Shown one piece after another: positions 24,687 through 34,055 of a stretch of DNA of 64,000 bases. Under the pieces are notes generated by a model that worked only from the letters and a program-made list of their open reading frames with translations, was not told the origin of the DNA and did not search any database. The stretch is from assembly GCA_021325375.1 (NCBI GenBank), contig JAJPHG010000018.1:1-64000 (forward strand), read 5' to 3'. This DNA is from Alphaproteobacteria bacterium (GTDB lineage Bacteria; Pseudomonadota; Alphaproteobacteria; Micropepsales; Micropepsaceae). Position 1 is the first letter of the stretch. Each line of letters opens with the position of its first letter. The position numbers and the translations under genes are program-made.

Positions 24687-25138
24687 CGGATCAGCCCCGA
24701 CAGCACGCGGCGGAAGCCCTGCACCGCTTCCGGCCCCGCCTCGCGGAAGGCGCGCACGAGTTTCGGCCGCTGCGCCTCCCAGATCGCGTGCTCCAGCTTG
24801 TCGCCCTTCTCGGTCAGGCGCAGCTCACGCATGCGCCTGTCGCGCAGGTGAGGCCTGCGCTCGACATAGCCGTCCGCGATCAGCTCGTTCAGCACGCGGT
24901 TGAGGCTTTGTTTCGTGATCTTGAGGATGGCGAGCAAATCCGCAACCGAGAGTCCGGGGTTGCGCGCAATGAAATATATCGCGCGGCGGTGCGCGTGGCC
25001 GAGCCGCGCTTCGCTGAGCATGCGCGCGCCCGCCTGGTTCATGTCGCGCGCGGCAAAGAACAGCAGATCGACGCCTTGCTTCAATTCCTCATCCCGTAGA
25101 TAGAGGGGCGAAGGCGCGCTGGATTTTACGTCAGCCAT
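24683..25138 (-). CDS. MarR-family transcriptional regulator (PetP-like)
   Basis: A 151-aa winged-helix regulator. The MarR core is visible: LGHAHRRAIYFIARNPGLSV, the recognition region LLAILKITKQSLNRVLNEL and the wing ERRPHLRDRRMRELRLTEKG. ATG 25138 was chosen because the family N-terminus starts there. Its stop overlaps the response-regulator start by four bases. It is divergent from ilvE with only 54 bases between the start codons, so both genes probably share a control region. MarR proteins usually repress their own operon until a small ligand binds; the ligand is unknown. Confidence 0.92.
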   Translation of the reverse strand: MADVKSSAPSPLYLRDEELKQGVDLLFFAARDMNQAGARMLSEARLGHAHRRAIYFIARNPGLSVADLLAILKITKQSLNRVLNELIADGYVERRPHLRDRRMRELRLTEKGDKLEHAIWEAQRPKLVRAFREAGPEAVQGFRRVLSGLIR

Positions 25139-25192
25139 GCTGACACATTTAAGCTCCTCGAACGTTGAGAGCAAGGGCAAGAGGACAGACCC

Positions 25193-26101
25193 ATGGCGGA
25201 CATCATTCCTTTCGACCGGCGCGAAGGCTCGCTGTGGCTCGACGGAAAGCTCGTGCCCTGGGCCGACGCCAAGATCCACGTGCTCACGCACGGCCTGCAC
25301 TATGCGTCGAGCGTGTTCGAGGGCGAGCGGCTCTACAACGGGCGCGTCTACAAGCTCGAGGAGCACACCGCGCGGCTGTTCGAGAGCGCGCGCATCCTCG
25401 GCATGAAGATTCCGTACACGGAAGAAGAGATCAGCAAGGCGACGCTGGAGGCGGTGGCGGCGCAGGGCTTCACCGACGCCTATGTCCGCCCCGTGGTGTG
25501 GCGCGGCTCCGAGCAGATGTCGGTCGCGGCCCCCAACGCCAAGATCCACGTCGCCATCGCGGTGTGGCAATGGCCGTCCTATTTCGACGCCAAGCAGAAA
25601 TTGAAGGGCATCCGGCTCGAGATCTCGCGCTGGCGCCGGCCCGCGCCCGACACCGCGCCGACCCAGGCCAAGGCCGCCGGCCTCTACATGATCTGCACCA
25701 TGTCGAAGCACGATGCCGAGAGCCGCGGCTATGCCGACGCGATGATGCTAGACTATCGCGGCTATGTCGCGGAGGCGACGGGCGCCAACATCTTCTTCGT
25801 CGAGAACGGCAAGCTCCACACGCCCATCGCCGACTGCTTCCTGAACGGCATCACGCGCCAGAGCGTGATGGCGCTCGCCCGCGCGCGGCAGATCCCCGTC
25901 ATCGAGCGCCACATCAAGCCGGAAGAACTCACGAACTTCACGGAATGCTTCCTCACCGGCTCCGCCGCCGAGGTGACGCCGGTGTGCGAGATCGGCGAAT
26001 ACCGCTTTACCCCTGGTCCTCTCAGCGAGCTGCTGATGACCGCTTACGACGCCGAAGTCCGCGCGCCCGTGAGCGAGGTCAAGCTGAGCAGGGTGGGATG
26101 A
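25193..26101 (+). CDS. ilvE: Branched-chain amino acid aminotransferase
   Basis: A 302-aa class IV PLP aminotransferase. Visible: DAKIHVLTHGLHYASSVFEG (N-terminal strand and HYG-type loop), RLFESARILGMKIPY, SKHDAESRGYADAMMLDYRG containing the region of the catalytic lysine (QAKAAGLYM precedes it), EATGANIFFVENG and ECFLTGSAAEVTPVCEIG. It performs the last step of Val/Leu/Ile synthesis and their first catabolic step. The start is a clear ATG 25193. It is divergent from marR-ompR-HK; a functional link is suggested by the conserved proximity but not proven. Confidence 0.94.
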   Translation: MADIIPFDRREGSLWLDGKLVPWADAKIHVLTHGLHYASSVFEGERLYNGRVYKLEEHTARLFESARILGMKIPYTEEEISKATLEAVAAQGFTDAYVRPVVWRGSEQMSVAAPNAKIHVAIAVWQWPSYFDAKQKLKGIRLEISRWRRPAPDTAPTQAKAAGLYMICTMSKHDAESRGYADAMMLDYRGYVAEATGANIFFVENGKLHTPIADCFLNGITRQSVMALARARQIPVIERHIKPEELTNFTECFLTGSAAEVTPVCEIGEYRFTPGPLSELLMTAYDAEVRAPVSEVKLSRVG

Positions 26102-26179
26102 CCCCTTGCGCGCTGCCGCCGCAACTCTAAGCTGATCCGCCGCGCGAAATTGGATTGGCGGCTGACGCAGGAACGGGCA

Positions 26180-28663
26180 GTGGCGCAACGGAACGACGAC
26201 CGCAATGCTGGCGGTGGCGAAAATGACGAGCCTCTTCAGGGAAGCGCTCCTGCCGCCGGCGGCGGAGCTTCTGCCGGTGACGACCGTCTTTCCTTGCGCA
26301 GATTCGCGATTCCGCCCTTCGAAGAGGTCAGGCTTCCGCCGGAGCTGAACCGCCTATTACGCGCGTTGGACCTCCGCCTAACGGCACTTTCGATCTCGAT
26401 ACTGAGTTCGGCGGCGTCGCTTGCGAAAAGCAAGATCGACCGAAGCAACGAGATATCTTGCACGGGCGTGTTGCTTGCCGCGTTCATGGCACCGCGGCGA
26501 GGTGGAGTGGTTGCAGTGGATCAATCCCCGCGTACGCCGGAACTCGCGGGGTTCCTCTCATTTCATGCTTCGACACTTGAGCCGCGCAGCTTTCAGTTCA
26601 ATCGCGTAATCGAAGGTTACTATACGCCTGACGCGCTCTCCTCATTTGGCGATCCTGCGGCAGCGCCTTCAGAGAAAGTGCACGTCAGCAAGACGCTCGA
26701 ACGCGCTCTGAGGTGGATTTCCGAGGTAAACGGCGCGGAACTCGATGTTCTGCGGCTGCTGCAGGCCGTACTGCACTTTTCCGACACAGCTTTATGGACC
26801 CGTCTTAGGCATGTCGACATCAATCCGGAGAGTATTGTCGCAACGATGGACGCTCAGATTGCGAGATATCTCGATCGACGCGAGCGGAGGCCGGATTCCG
26901 CTGAGGGCGATCCGAAGACACCCGAGCCGGACCGCCCCGATCTTCGCACCCGAATTGACCGCGACCCGGACGATCCCGCACAGCTGACGCCGGGCGTGGC
27001 GGTCTATGCCGCTGCGCTGGCGACGATGCTGCGCACGGCCACGGGGGAGTTCTGTTTTGGGCTTCTGGGTCCTTGGGGGATAGGAAAAACGCGGCTCGTT
27101 CGCACGTTGATACCGCTTCTCGAGAATCCGCAGAGATATAAGGACAAGATGGAGGAGCGCGGTTACGACATCGAGGGGGATGTTTTCGACCGGTTGCGCT
27201 ACGAAGTCGTCTGGTACAGCGCCTGGAAATACCGCCGTCCGCCTGAGGCGTGGATATTCCTCTACGAGACGCTCGCACGCCGCGCGATGGATACGGCCAT
27301 TGTCGAAAGGCTGTGCCGGGTGGCGCGCAGCGGTGTGGCGAGGCGCGGATATTTTCCGTTGGTCATGGGCATGCTCGCGCTCGGCCTGTTCGCCATTCCG
27401 CAAAACGAGTTCTGGACGCAGCTTTTCGCCCGCGGCGTGGGCGCGCTTGGCCTTGCCGGGCTGATCTATGCCTCGGGATTCATCGAGGGCGGCGGTGAGA
27501 AAGCGCGTGCCTTCGCCGCACGATATGCCACGTTGTCGCGGCATGGCGAAAGGCTCGGACTGCAAGCCTTGGTCGGCGCCGATCTGCGTGCCCTGTTTCT
27601 AGGGTGGGTACCATCGGTGAACCGCGAAATCTCCGGCGACGGCCCAACCACTACGTCGAAGAACGTTTTTTCGAGGATTGGCCCCGAGCTGAGCGCGCTA
27701 GCGCTGCTGGCCTTCGTCATGTGGTTCGGGTTCGCCTGGAACGCCAATAGGGACGGTGCGTTCTATTTCATCTTTTTCATGGTCTGGGCTGCGCTCTATG
27801 TCTGCGTCCTGGCAGCCGCCCAATCGACGCTGCAAAGTTCCGATCGCGTGCTCCTCGTCATCGACGATCTCGATCGGTGCAGCCCTGCCGAAGTGATCGA
27901 CATCGCCGAATCACTGAAGCTGCTACTAGAGGATGACGACGTCAAGCAGCGCGTGCAGGTCATGATGCTGGTCGATGAAACGATCCTGCGTCATGCGATC
28001 GCAAGCAAGTTCGCTGATTTGGCCGTGGATGACGCCGGAAAAGTGCCCGACAAGCTGGTGCTGAACGGAATCGTTCGCGAGCACATCGAGAAGCTGTTCG
28101 CGCTCTATCTCCGGCTTCCGGCGCTCAGTAGCAAGGAGATCGGGGACCTCGCGGAATTGTTCGCCGGTGGTTTAAAGCCTACGGTACCGGCGCCGCCGCG
28201 ATCGGAGAAGGTCGTCGTCGTGGCAGCGGCAACAAGTCCGACCGCTTCGGAACGCAGCAACTCGCAACCTGATCCCGCTTTGTCGTCGAACCCGCCCACA
28301 GAGCCCTCCTCCTTCGATCCGAATCCATCGCCCAAAGCGCCACCGCCCGAACGCCCGAAAATATCGGGGTGCTCGCTTCGATTTACACAAAGCGAGGTCG
28401 AGTTGCTTCGCGGCGAGGTCGAGAGCGCTCTGACGCCTGCAGGTCGCGTCAGCCCGCGCGCGATCAGAATGTTCCTGTTCAAATATCAGCTCTGCCGTTT
28501 GCTGCTGCGCTTGTCTCGCGTGCAAAACAGCTATGAAGAAATGGGGGGTGATCCACGGAGCATCATCGCCGCATTGAAAGCGGCTCAGAACCCTGGCACC
28601 GCACCTAATGGTGACGACAAGGCCAAGGAAAAGCTTCACCGCATCGTCGCGCAAGTTGCCTAA
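26180..28663 (+). CDS. KAP-family P-loop NTPase with N-terminal Clp-N-like repeats
   Basis: A protein of about 827 aa. Residues ~50-220 look like a double Clp-N repeat (TGVLLAAFM; VSKTLERALRWISEVNGAEL). The KAP NTPase follows: Walker A LGPWGIGKTR near residue 296, then WYSAWKYRRPPEAWIF, four hydrophobic helices (about 390-433 and 503-550) between the Walker motifs, and Walker B VLLVIDDLDRCSPAEVI near 556. A proline/serine-rich linker (about 667-730) precedes a helical C-terminus. KAP NTPases are membrane-associated and often occur in conflict systems. I prefer GTG 26180 (AGGA upstream) over TTG 26150, which lacks a ribosome site. Base composition is less GC-rich than neighbours, suggesting transfer. 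No partner gene is adjacent. Confidence 0.85.
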   Translation: MAQRNDDRNAGGGENDEPLQGSAPAAGGGASAGDDRLSLRRFAIPPFEEVRLPPELNRLLRALDLRLTALSISILSSAASLAKSKIDRSNEISCTGVLLAAFMAPRRGGVVAVDQSPRTPELAGFLSFHASTLEPRSFQFNRVIEGYYTPDALSSFGDPAAAPSEKVHVSKTLERALRWISEVNGAELDVLRLLQAVLHFSDTALWTRLRHVDINPESIVATMDAQIARYLDRRERRPDSAEGDPKTPEPDRPDLRTRIDRDPDDPAQLTPGVAVYAAALATMLRTATGEFCFGLLGPWGIGKTRLVRTLIPLLENPQRYKDKMEERGYDIEGDVFDRLRYEVVWYSAWKYRRPPEAWIFLYETLARRAMDTAIVERLCRVARSGVARRGYFPLVMGMLALGLFAIPQNEFWTQLFARGVGALGLAGLIYASGFIEGGGEKARAFAARYATLSRHGERLGLQALVGADLRALFLGWVPSVNREISGDGPTTTSKNVFSRIGPELSALALLAFVMWFGFAWNANRDGAFYFIFFMVWAALYVCVLAAAQSTLQSSDRVLLVIDDLDRCSPAEVIDIAESLKLLLEDDDVKQRVQVMMLVDETILRHAIASKFADLAVDDAGKVPDKLVLNGIVREHIEKLFALYLRLPALSSKEIGDLAELFAGGLKPTVPAPPRSEKVVVVAAATSPTASERSNSQPDPALSSNPPTEPSSFDPNPSPKAPPPERPKISGCSLRFTQSEVELLRGEVESALTPAGRVSPRAIRMFLFKYQLCRLLLRLSRVQNSYEEMGGDPRSIIAALKAAQNPGTAPNGDDKAKEKLHRIVAQVA

Positions 28664-28682
28664 TGTGATGAAGCCGCTCAGA

Positions 28683-29123
28683 TCATCGTCGCCACCTTTC
28701 CGCCGCGTCGTCATCACTCGTCTTAGCTTCCACCCAGCTCGTCCCGCCCACGCGCTCTTCCTGCTTCCAGAACGGGGCGTGGACCTTCAGATAGTCCATC
28801 AGGAACTCGCACGCCTCGAAGGCGGCGCGGCGGTGATGCGCTGCGACGGCGACGAAGACGATGCGCGCGCCGGGCACCAGGCGGCCGACGCGGTGGATGA
28901 CGGTGACGCCCAAAAGCGGCCAGCGGCGCTCGGCTTCGGCGGCATGGCGCGCGATCTCGCGCTCGGTCATCGCGGGATAGTGCTCGAGGATCAGTGCCGC
29001 GAGCCCGTCCTCGCCGCGCACATGCCCGGTGAAGGTCGCGACCGCGCCCGCGTCGCCCGCGCGCGCGTGAAGTGCCGCAAGCTCTGCAGCGGCGTCGAAG
29101 TCGTCGGGCCCGACGCGGATCAT
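28683..29123 (-). CDS. moaE: Molybdopterin synthase catalytic subunit MoaE
   Basis: A 146-aa MoaE. Characteristic: GAVATFTGHVRGEDGLAALI, LEHYPAMTEREI, VIHRVGRLVPGARIVFVAVA and the active-site YLKVHAPFWKQEE near the C-terminus. It transfers sulfur from the MoaD thiocarboxylate to precursor Z (cPMP) to form molybdopterin. It overlaps moaD by four bases (ATGA), and moaD overlaps pgsA likewise. This is the last gene of the uvrC-...-pgsA-moaD-moaE unit and is convergent with the KAP NTPase gene. Confidence 0.95.
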   Translation of the reverse strand: MIRVGPDDFDAAAELAALHARAGDAGAVATFTGHVRGEDGLAALILEHYPAMTEREIARHAAEAERRWPLLGVTVIHRVGRLVPGARIVFVAVAAHHRRAAFEACEFLMDYLKVHAPFWKQEERVGGTSWVEAKTSDDDAAERWRR

Positions 29124-29371
29124 CCGCCCGTCACCGGCGGGAAGAACGCGACCTCGTCGTCCGCGGCTAGGGCTGAGTCGAACGGAACGTGCTCTTGGTT
29201 CACCGCAGCGCGCAGGCGCTTGAGATCGGCGAAGGCTTGCGCATAGCCGCCGCCGCGGCGCTCAAGGAACTCGGCCAGCGCGCGCACGGTGGCGATGCCG
29301 GCGGGAAGGTCGAGACGTTCCTCGCTGCGTCCCACCTTCTGCCTGACCCAGGCGAAGTAGAGCACGTTCAC
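29120..29371 (-). CDS. moaD: Molybdopterin synthase sulfur carrier subunit MoaD
   Basis: An 83-aa ubiquitin-fold sulfur carrier. It begins MNVLYFAWVRQKVGRSEE and ends FFPPVTGG, with the C-terminal diglycine that becomes a thiocarboxylate. Central VNQEHVPFDSALAADDEVAF is typical. It works with MoaE in molybdopterin synthesis. Four-base overlaps with both pgsA upstream and moaE downstream mark tight translational coupling. Confidence 0.94.
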   Translation of the reverse strand: MNVLYFAWVRQKVGRSEERLDLPAGIATVRALAEFLERRGGGYAQAFADLKRLRAAVNQEHVPFDSALAADDEVAFFPPVTGG

Positions 29372-29985
29372 GGCGTCCCCGGCCCATGCAGGTGCCGCAG
29401 CCCGGCGCGGAAATAGACGTAGCCGGTATAGACCGTCAGCGCTGCTGCGACCCAGAGCATCGCATAGGCGAACGCGGTGTAGGTGACCGCCGGGACGCCG
29501 GGGAAGAATTTGTCGGCGAGGGGGGTGAGGATCATCGCGCCGATCGCGACCATCTGCAGCGTGGTCTTGAACTTGGCGAAGACGGTCACGGGCACGCTCA
29601 CCTTGGCGCCCGCAAGGAACTCGCGCAGGCCCGAGACCAGGATCTCGCGCGAGAGAATGATGAGGGCCGGCACGAGCTTGAGCAGGCCGCGGATACCCGC
29701 CGGCGCGATCAGGTCGAACTGGTGGATCGAGCGCTCCGCCACCAGCATCATCAGCGCCACGGCGACCAGGATCTTGTCGGCGATCGGGTCCAGCATGCGC
29801 CCGAAATCCGAGCCCGCGTTGAGCCTGCGCGCCGCCAGCCCGTCGAGCGCGTCGCTGATGCCGGCGATGCAGAACACCGCGAACGCGATCAGCCGCGCGG
29901 TCTCGCCCGGCATCACGAAGGCGAGCGCGAAGACCGGCACGAGCGCGATGCGCAGGATGGTGAGCAGATTGGGCAGGGCGAGCAT
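29368..29985 (-). CDS. pgsA: CDP-diacylglycerol-glycerol-3-phosphate 3-phosphatidyltransferase
   Basis: A 205-aa membrane enzyme of the CDP-alcohol phosphatidyltransferase family, making phosphatidylglycerol-phosphate. The active-site motif D-G-x2-A-R-x8-G-x3-D-x3-D is visible as SDALDGLAARRLNAGSDFGRM then LDPIAD. About five hydrophobic segments. ATG 29985 gives the normal N-terminus (MLALPNLLTILRIALVPVF). It overlaps moaD by four bases and starts 28 bases after the phospholipase gene. In alphaproteobacteria pgsA usually follows uvrC directly; here a phospholipase gene intervenes. Confidence 0.94.
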   Translation of the reverse strand: MLALPNLLTILRIALVPVFALAFVMPGETARLIAFAVFCIAGISDALDGLAARRLNAGSDFGRMLDPIADKILVAVALMMLVAERSIHQFDLIAPAGIRGLLKLVPALIILSREILVSGLREFLAGAKVSVPVTVFAKFKTTLQMVAIGAMILTPLADKFFPGVPAVTYTAFAYAMLWVAAALTVYTGYVYFRAGLRHLHGPGTP

Positions 29986-30013
29986 CGGACGCACTCTAGG
30001 CCGGATTCGGCCG

Positions 30014-31999
30014 TTAGCCCAACAGCGGATCGCTCCTCGAGGCCGCCCCGTTCTCCACGTGGCCCGCGAACTGGCGCACGAAGCCCTGGCTCTCGCCATC
30101 GCCTTTGACCGAGACGTCGTACCAGTTCGCCGTCTTGGCGAGGTCTATGGTGACCACCGTCGAGTTGCCGGGTGTGACCGTCAGCGACCAGTCCTTGTCG
30201 TAGCCGTTGCGCAGGGTGACGTCGGCCGCGGAAGCGTTCGCGACGCTGAGCTGGCCGGCCGAGAACGACGCCTGAACCTTGTCGTTGTCGCCGCCCGCGA
30301 ACCTGCGGAAGAAGCCGTTGGGGCCGAGCAGGCTGAAATCGTAGGCCCCGCTGCGCGGCAGGGTGTAGGTCAAGGTCTTCCCCGCCTCCACGGTGAAAAA
30401 CCACGGGCCCGTCTTGGCGTCGGCGGCGGCGATGCGGAACGCGGCGCCGGCGCGTCCGTTGTTGGCGAGCGCGATGGCGAAGCCGTTCGCGACGGTCCCA
30501 CCGCCGAAATCGAGCGCATAGGGCAGCGGCCGCGCGGGCTTGCCGCCGCGCTCCTGCCGCGGCAGGTCCTCATGGGCGTAGTTCGGCGCGGGCAGCTTGC
30601 ACTGCTTCTCGGCGCGCTTCATCGAATCGCCGGCCTCGGGCAGCGCGGGCAGGGCGTCCTGCGAGAAGTCGAACGCCGACGTCAGATCGCCCGCGACCGC
30701 GCGCCGCCAGGCCGAGATGTTGGGCGCGGCGACGCCGAAGCGCGTCTCCAGGAAGCGCAGCACCGAGGTGTGGTCGAAGAGTTGCGAATTGACGAAGCCG
30801 CCGACGCTCCACGGCGAGATGACGAGCATCGGCACGCGCGGCCCGAAGCCGAAGGGGACGCCGTGATAGTCCTCGCCCGCCATGGAGACGGTGCTGGCGC
30901 CGATGTCGGCGGTCAGCGGCGGGATCGCGGGCGGCACATGGTCGAAGAAGCCGTCATTCTCGTCGTAGTTCAAAAGGAACGCGGTCTTCGACCAGACCTT
31001 GCGGTTGGCCGCGAGCGCGTCCAGCAGCCGCGACACCAGCGACTCGCCGAAGCCCGGCGGCGCCTGCGGATGCTCGCTCATGATCGTGGGCGCCACGATC
31101 CACGACACTTTCGGCAGGCGGCCGAGCGCCACGTCTTCGGCGAACGCGCGCACCAGGTGCTCGCCGCGCGAGGTCTTGGCGTTGGCCTTGTTGGAGCCCT
31201 TGACCCAGGAGCGGCCGCGCTCGACGAGCTTCGGATGATGCACCGGCGCGCGGAAGTCCCTGAAATAGGCAAGCCCGTTGTCGCCGAAATTGTCGTATTC
31301 CTGGTAGAGGCGCCAATCGACGCCCGCCGCCTCCAGCGCCTGGGCATAGGTCGCCCATTCGAACGGCTTGAACGTCTTGGAGTCGTTCGCGATGTCGGCG
31401 GTCTCGTTGTCCTCGTCGCCCGGATTGGCGACGCAGCCTGTGCCGTCATAGCCCGCGGTCAGCCCGCTCGTGCCGCTGAAGAGATGCAGGCGGTTGGGAT
31501 TGGTCGGCCCGAACACCGAGCAGTGATAGGCGTCGCAGATCGTGAAGCTGTCCGCGAGCGCGTGGAAGAACGCGATGTCGCGGCGGTCGAAATAGCCCAT
31601 CGTCATCTTCGTCTTCGTGGGGATCCACGCGTCGTAGTTCTTCCAGACGTCGTAAGCGCCCTTCCAGCTGTGGTCGAGGCTCGCCAAACATTGGGCGGAC
31701 GTCGTGCGGCTGTCGAGGTGGAACGGCGTGAACTCCTCGCCGTCCTTGGGCTGGTACCAGACGGGCTTTCCCGACGGCAGCGCGATCGCGCGCGGATCGG
31801 AAAAGCCGCGCACGCCCTTGAGCGTGCCGAAATAATGATCGAAGGAACGGTTCTCCTGCATGAAGATCACGACGTGCTCGACATCGGCGATCGTCCCCGT
31901 ACGCCGCGGAAAAGGCGCGGCCAGCGCCGCGCGCAGGTTGGGCGGGAGGAGCGCCGCGCTCGCGGCAAGCTTCAAGAATGTACGTCGGCTGTTATGCAC
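30014..31999 (-). CDS. Phosphocholine-specific phospholipase C, Tat-exported
   Basis: A 661-aa secreted enzyme of the acid-phosphatase-like PLC family (PlcN/PlcH). It starts with a Tat signal (NSRRTFLKLAASAALLPP). The catalytic N-terminus reads VEHVVIFMQENRSFDHYFGT; other motifs are HSWKGAYDVWKNYDAWIP, LNYDENDGFFDHVPPAIPP and FDHTSVLRFLETRFG. Two beta-rich C-terminal domains follow (about 520-660), as in PLC. GTG 31999 was chosen: AAGGGG lies six bases upstream, whereas ATG 32026 falls inside a palindromic repeat without a ribosome site. It may release choline phosphate from lipids. It is inserted between uvrC and pgsA. Confidence 0.9.
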   Translation of the reverse strand: MHNSRRTFLKLAASAALLPPNLRAALAAPFPRRTGTIADVEHVVIFMQENRSFDHYFGTLKGVRGFSDPRAIALPSGKPVWYQPKDGEEFTPFHLDSRTTSAQCLASLDHSWKGAYDVWKNYDAWIPTKTKMTMGYFDRRDIAFFHALADSFTICDAYHCSVFGPTNPNRLHLFSGTSGLTAGYDGTGCVANPGDEDNETADIANDSKTFKPFEWATYAQALEAAGVDWRLYQEYDNFGDNGLAYFRDFRAPVHHPKLVERGRSWVKGSNKANAKTSRGEHLVRAFAEDVALGRLPKVSWIVAPTIMSEHPQAPPGFGESLVSRLLDALAANRKVWSKTAFLLNYDENDGFFDHVPPAIPPLTADIGASTVSMAGEDYHGVPFGFGPRVPMLVISPWSVGGFVNSQLFDHTSVLRFLETRFGVAAPNISAWRRAVAGDLTSAFDFSQDALPALPEAGDSMKRAEKQCKLPAPNYAHEDLPRQERGGKPARPLPYALDFGGGTVANGFAIALANNGRAGAAFRIAAADAKTGPWFFTVEAGKTLTYTLPRSGAYDFSLLGPNGFFRRFAGGDNDKVQASFSAGQLSVANASAADVTLRNGYDKDWSLTVTPGNSTVVTIDLAKTANWYDVSVKGDGESQGFVRQFAGHVENGAASRSDPLLG

Positions 32000-32021
32000 G
32001 GTCTGCCCCTTAGACCCAACT

Positions 32022-32110
32022 GTCATGGCCCGCGGATGCGGGCCACCCAGCTGGGTTCCGCATGATATCCGAAATTGCGACGGACGCATGATCCCGCATG
32101 CGGGAGGCGC
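32022..32110. repeat. Palindromic repeats between uvrC and the phospholipase gene
   Basis: The gap holds GGCCCGC-GGAT-GCGGGCC (32027-32044) preceded by TGTCAT, the palindrome CCCAGCTGGG (32047-32056) and CCCGCATGCGGG (32093-32104). The first hairpin matches the elements at 61834-61865 and 61965-61998. It marks one edge of the phospholipase insertion. Confidence 0.75.
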
Positions 32111-32120
32111 TCCATGACAA

Positions 32121-33998
32121 TCAGGGATTGGGATGGAAGAAATCGAAGATCTTCTTCGCCAGCGTCTCGCTGACCCCGCCCACCGAGGTTAAGTCGTTGA
32201 CGCTGGCACCCGCGACGGCTTTGGCCGAGCCGAAATGCTGCAGCAGGGCGCGCTTGCGGCCCGCGCCCACGCCGGCGATCTCGTCGAGCGGATTGGCGCC
32301 GATGGCCTTGGAGCGCTTCTTGCGATGCGTGCCGATGGCGAAGCGGTGCGCTTCGTCGCGCAGGCGTTGCAGATAGTAGAGCACCGGGCTCTTGGGATCG
32401 AGGCGGAACGGCTCACGGCCGGGGATGTAGAAGTGCTCGCGGCCGGCGTCGCGGTCGGGGCCCTTCGAGATGCCGACAAGCGCCACATCCTCGACGCCCA
32501 GATCGGCGAAGACCTGGCACGCGATGGAGAGCTGCCCCGGCCCGCCGTCGATGAGGGCGAGATCGGGATGCTTGGTCTTGACGTCGCCTTCCTCCTTCAC
32601 CAGCCGCGCGAAACGCCGCGTCAGCACCTCACGCATCATCGCGTAGTCGTCGCCGGGCGTGAGCTCGGCCGATTTGATGTTGTATTTGCGGTACTCGCCC
32701 TTCTCGAAGCCGTCCGGCCCCGCGACGATCATGCCGCCGACCGCTTGGGCACCCTGGATGTGCGAATTGTCGTAGACCTCGATGCGGCGCGGCGGCGCCT
32801 CCAGCCCGAACAATTCGGCCACGCCGTCGAGCAGCTCGCGCTGCGCGGTGTTCTCGGCGATGCGGCGCGAGAGCTGCTCGCGCGCGTTCTGCACCGCCAT
32901 CTCCACGATCTCGCGCTTCTCGCCGCGCTGCGGGCGGCTGATCTCGACCTTGTGGCCTGCGCGCATCGCCAGCGCCTCGGCGATGAGACCGGCTTCGTGG
33001 ATATCTTCCGACACGAGGATGAGCTTGGGCGCGATGCGCTCGTCGTAGAACTGGCCGATGAAGGCCTCCAGCACCTCAGGCGTCGAAAGCTCGCGCGGGC
33101 CGCGCGGGAAGTAGGGCTTGTTGCCCCAGTTCTGCCCGGCGCGGAAGAAGAACACCTGGATGCAGGTCTCGCCGCCCTCGCTGTAGGCCGCGAAGACGTC
33201 GGCTTCGGCGAAGGTCGACGGGTTGATGCCCTGGCTCGACTGGATCTGGTTCATCGCGCGCACGCGGTCGCGCAGCCGCGCCGCGCGCTCGAAGTCGAGC
33301 GCTTCGGAGGCCTGGTTCATCTCGCCCAACAGCTCGTCCTGCACGACGCGGCTCTTGCCGTCGAGGAACAGCTCCGCCTCACGTACCAGCTCGCGATAGC
33401 CGGTCTCGTCGATACGGCCGACGCACGGCGCGCTGCAGCGCTTGATCTGGAACAGCAGGCAGGGCCGCGTGCGCGACTCGAACACCGAATCCGAGCATGA
33501 GCGCAGCAGGAACGCGCGCTGCAGCGTGTTGAGCGTTCGGCCCACGGCTTGCGCGCTGGCGAAGGGACCGAAATAGACGCCCTTCGCCGTCTTGGCACCG
33601 CGGTGCTTGAGGAGCTGCGCGAACGCGTGGTCCTCGCGCAGCAGGATGTTGGGGAACGACTTGTCGTCGCGGTAGGAGACGTTGTAGCGCGGCTTGAGCC
33701 GCTTGATGAGGTTGGACTCGAGGAGCAGCGCCTCGGTCTCGGACGCGGTGGTAACGAAGAGCATCTCGGCGGTGTCGGCGATCATGCGCGAGATGCGCTC
33801 GTTGTGGCCGCCGGTCTTGGCGTAGGACGAGACGCGCTTCTTCAGGCTCTTGGCCTTGCCGACATAGAGCACCTCGCCCTTGGCATCCATCATGCGATAG
33901 ACGCCCGGCGCGTCGGGCAGGGTCTTGAGATAGGCCTGGATGCGCGCCACGCCCTTGAGCGGCGCCTGTACCGTGCTTTGCGCGTCGATTTCCGTCAT
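32121..33998 (-). CDS. uvrC: Excinuclease ABC subunit UvrC
   Basis: A 625-aa nucleotide excision repair nuclease. The N-terminal GIY-YIG domain reads [20 protein letters not shown] with [28 protein letters not shown] is the Cys-rich region; a UVR motif appears in [19 protein letters not shown]; the RNase-H-like nuclease shows [19 protein letters not shown] and [12 protein letters not shown]; tandem HhH end the protein ([18 protein letters not shown]). ATG 33998 was taken as start; ATG 34007 is nine bases upstream, and neither has a strong Shine-Dalgarno. The divergent start at 34056 leaves a very short shared promoter region. Confidence 0.96.
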   Translation of the reverse strand: MTEIDAQSTVQAPLKGVARIQAYLKTLPDAPGVYRMMDAKGEVLYVGKAKSLKKRVSSYAKTGGHNERISRMIADTAEMLFVTTASETEALLLESNLIKRLKPRYNVSYRDDKSFPNILLREDHAFAQLLKHRGAKTAKGVYFGPFASAQAVGRTLNTLQRAFLLRSCSDSVFESRTRPCLLFQIKRCSAPCVGRIDETGYRELVREAELFLDGKSRVVQDELLGEMNQASEALDFERAARLRDRVRAMNQIQSSQGINPSTFAEADVFAAYSEGGETCIQVFFFRAGQNWGNKPYFPRGPRELSTPEVLEAFIGQFYDERIAPKLILVSEDIHEAGLIAEALAMRAGHKVEISRPQRGEKREIVEMAVQNAREQLSRRIAENTAQRELLDGVAELFGLEAPPRRIEVYDNSHIQGAQAVGGMIVAGPDGFEKGEYRKYNIKSAELTPGDDYAMMREVLTRRFARLVKEEGDVKTKHPDLALIDGGPGQLSIACQVFADLGVEDVALVGISKGPDRDAGREHFYIPGREPFRLDPKSPVLYYLQRLRDEAHRFAIGTHRKKRSKAIGANPLDEIAGVGAGRKRALLQHFGSAKAVAGASVNDLTSVGGVSETLAKKIFDFFHPNP

Positions 33999-34055
33999 GA
34001 TGCGCATATAATAGCGCGCCGGGCTGCTGCCAGGGCAACTGACAAGGGAGCGTGC

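Noticed and set aside
29483..32065. Very long open frame on the plus strand opposite pgsA and the phospholipase gene
   Set aside because: It is antisense to genes with strong catalytic motifs, has Arg/Val-biased composition and shows no domain. GC-rich DNA produces such shadow frames.
32235..33500. Plus-strand frame opposite uvrC
   Set aside because: Antisense shadow of an unmistakable uvrC gene.
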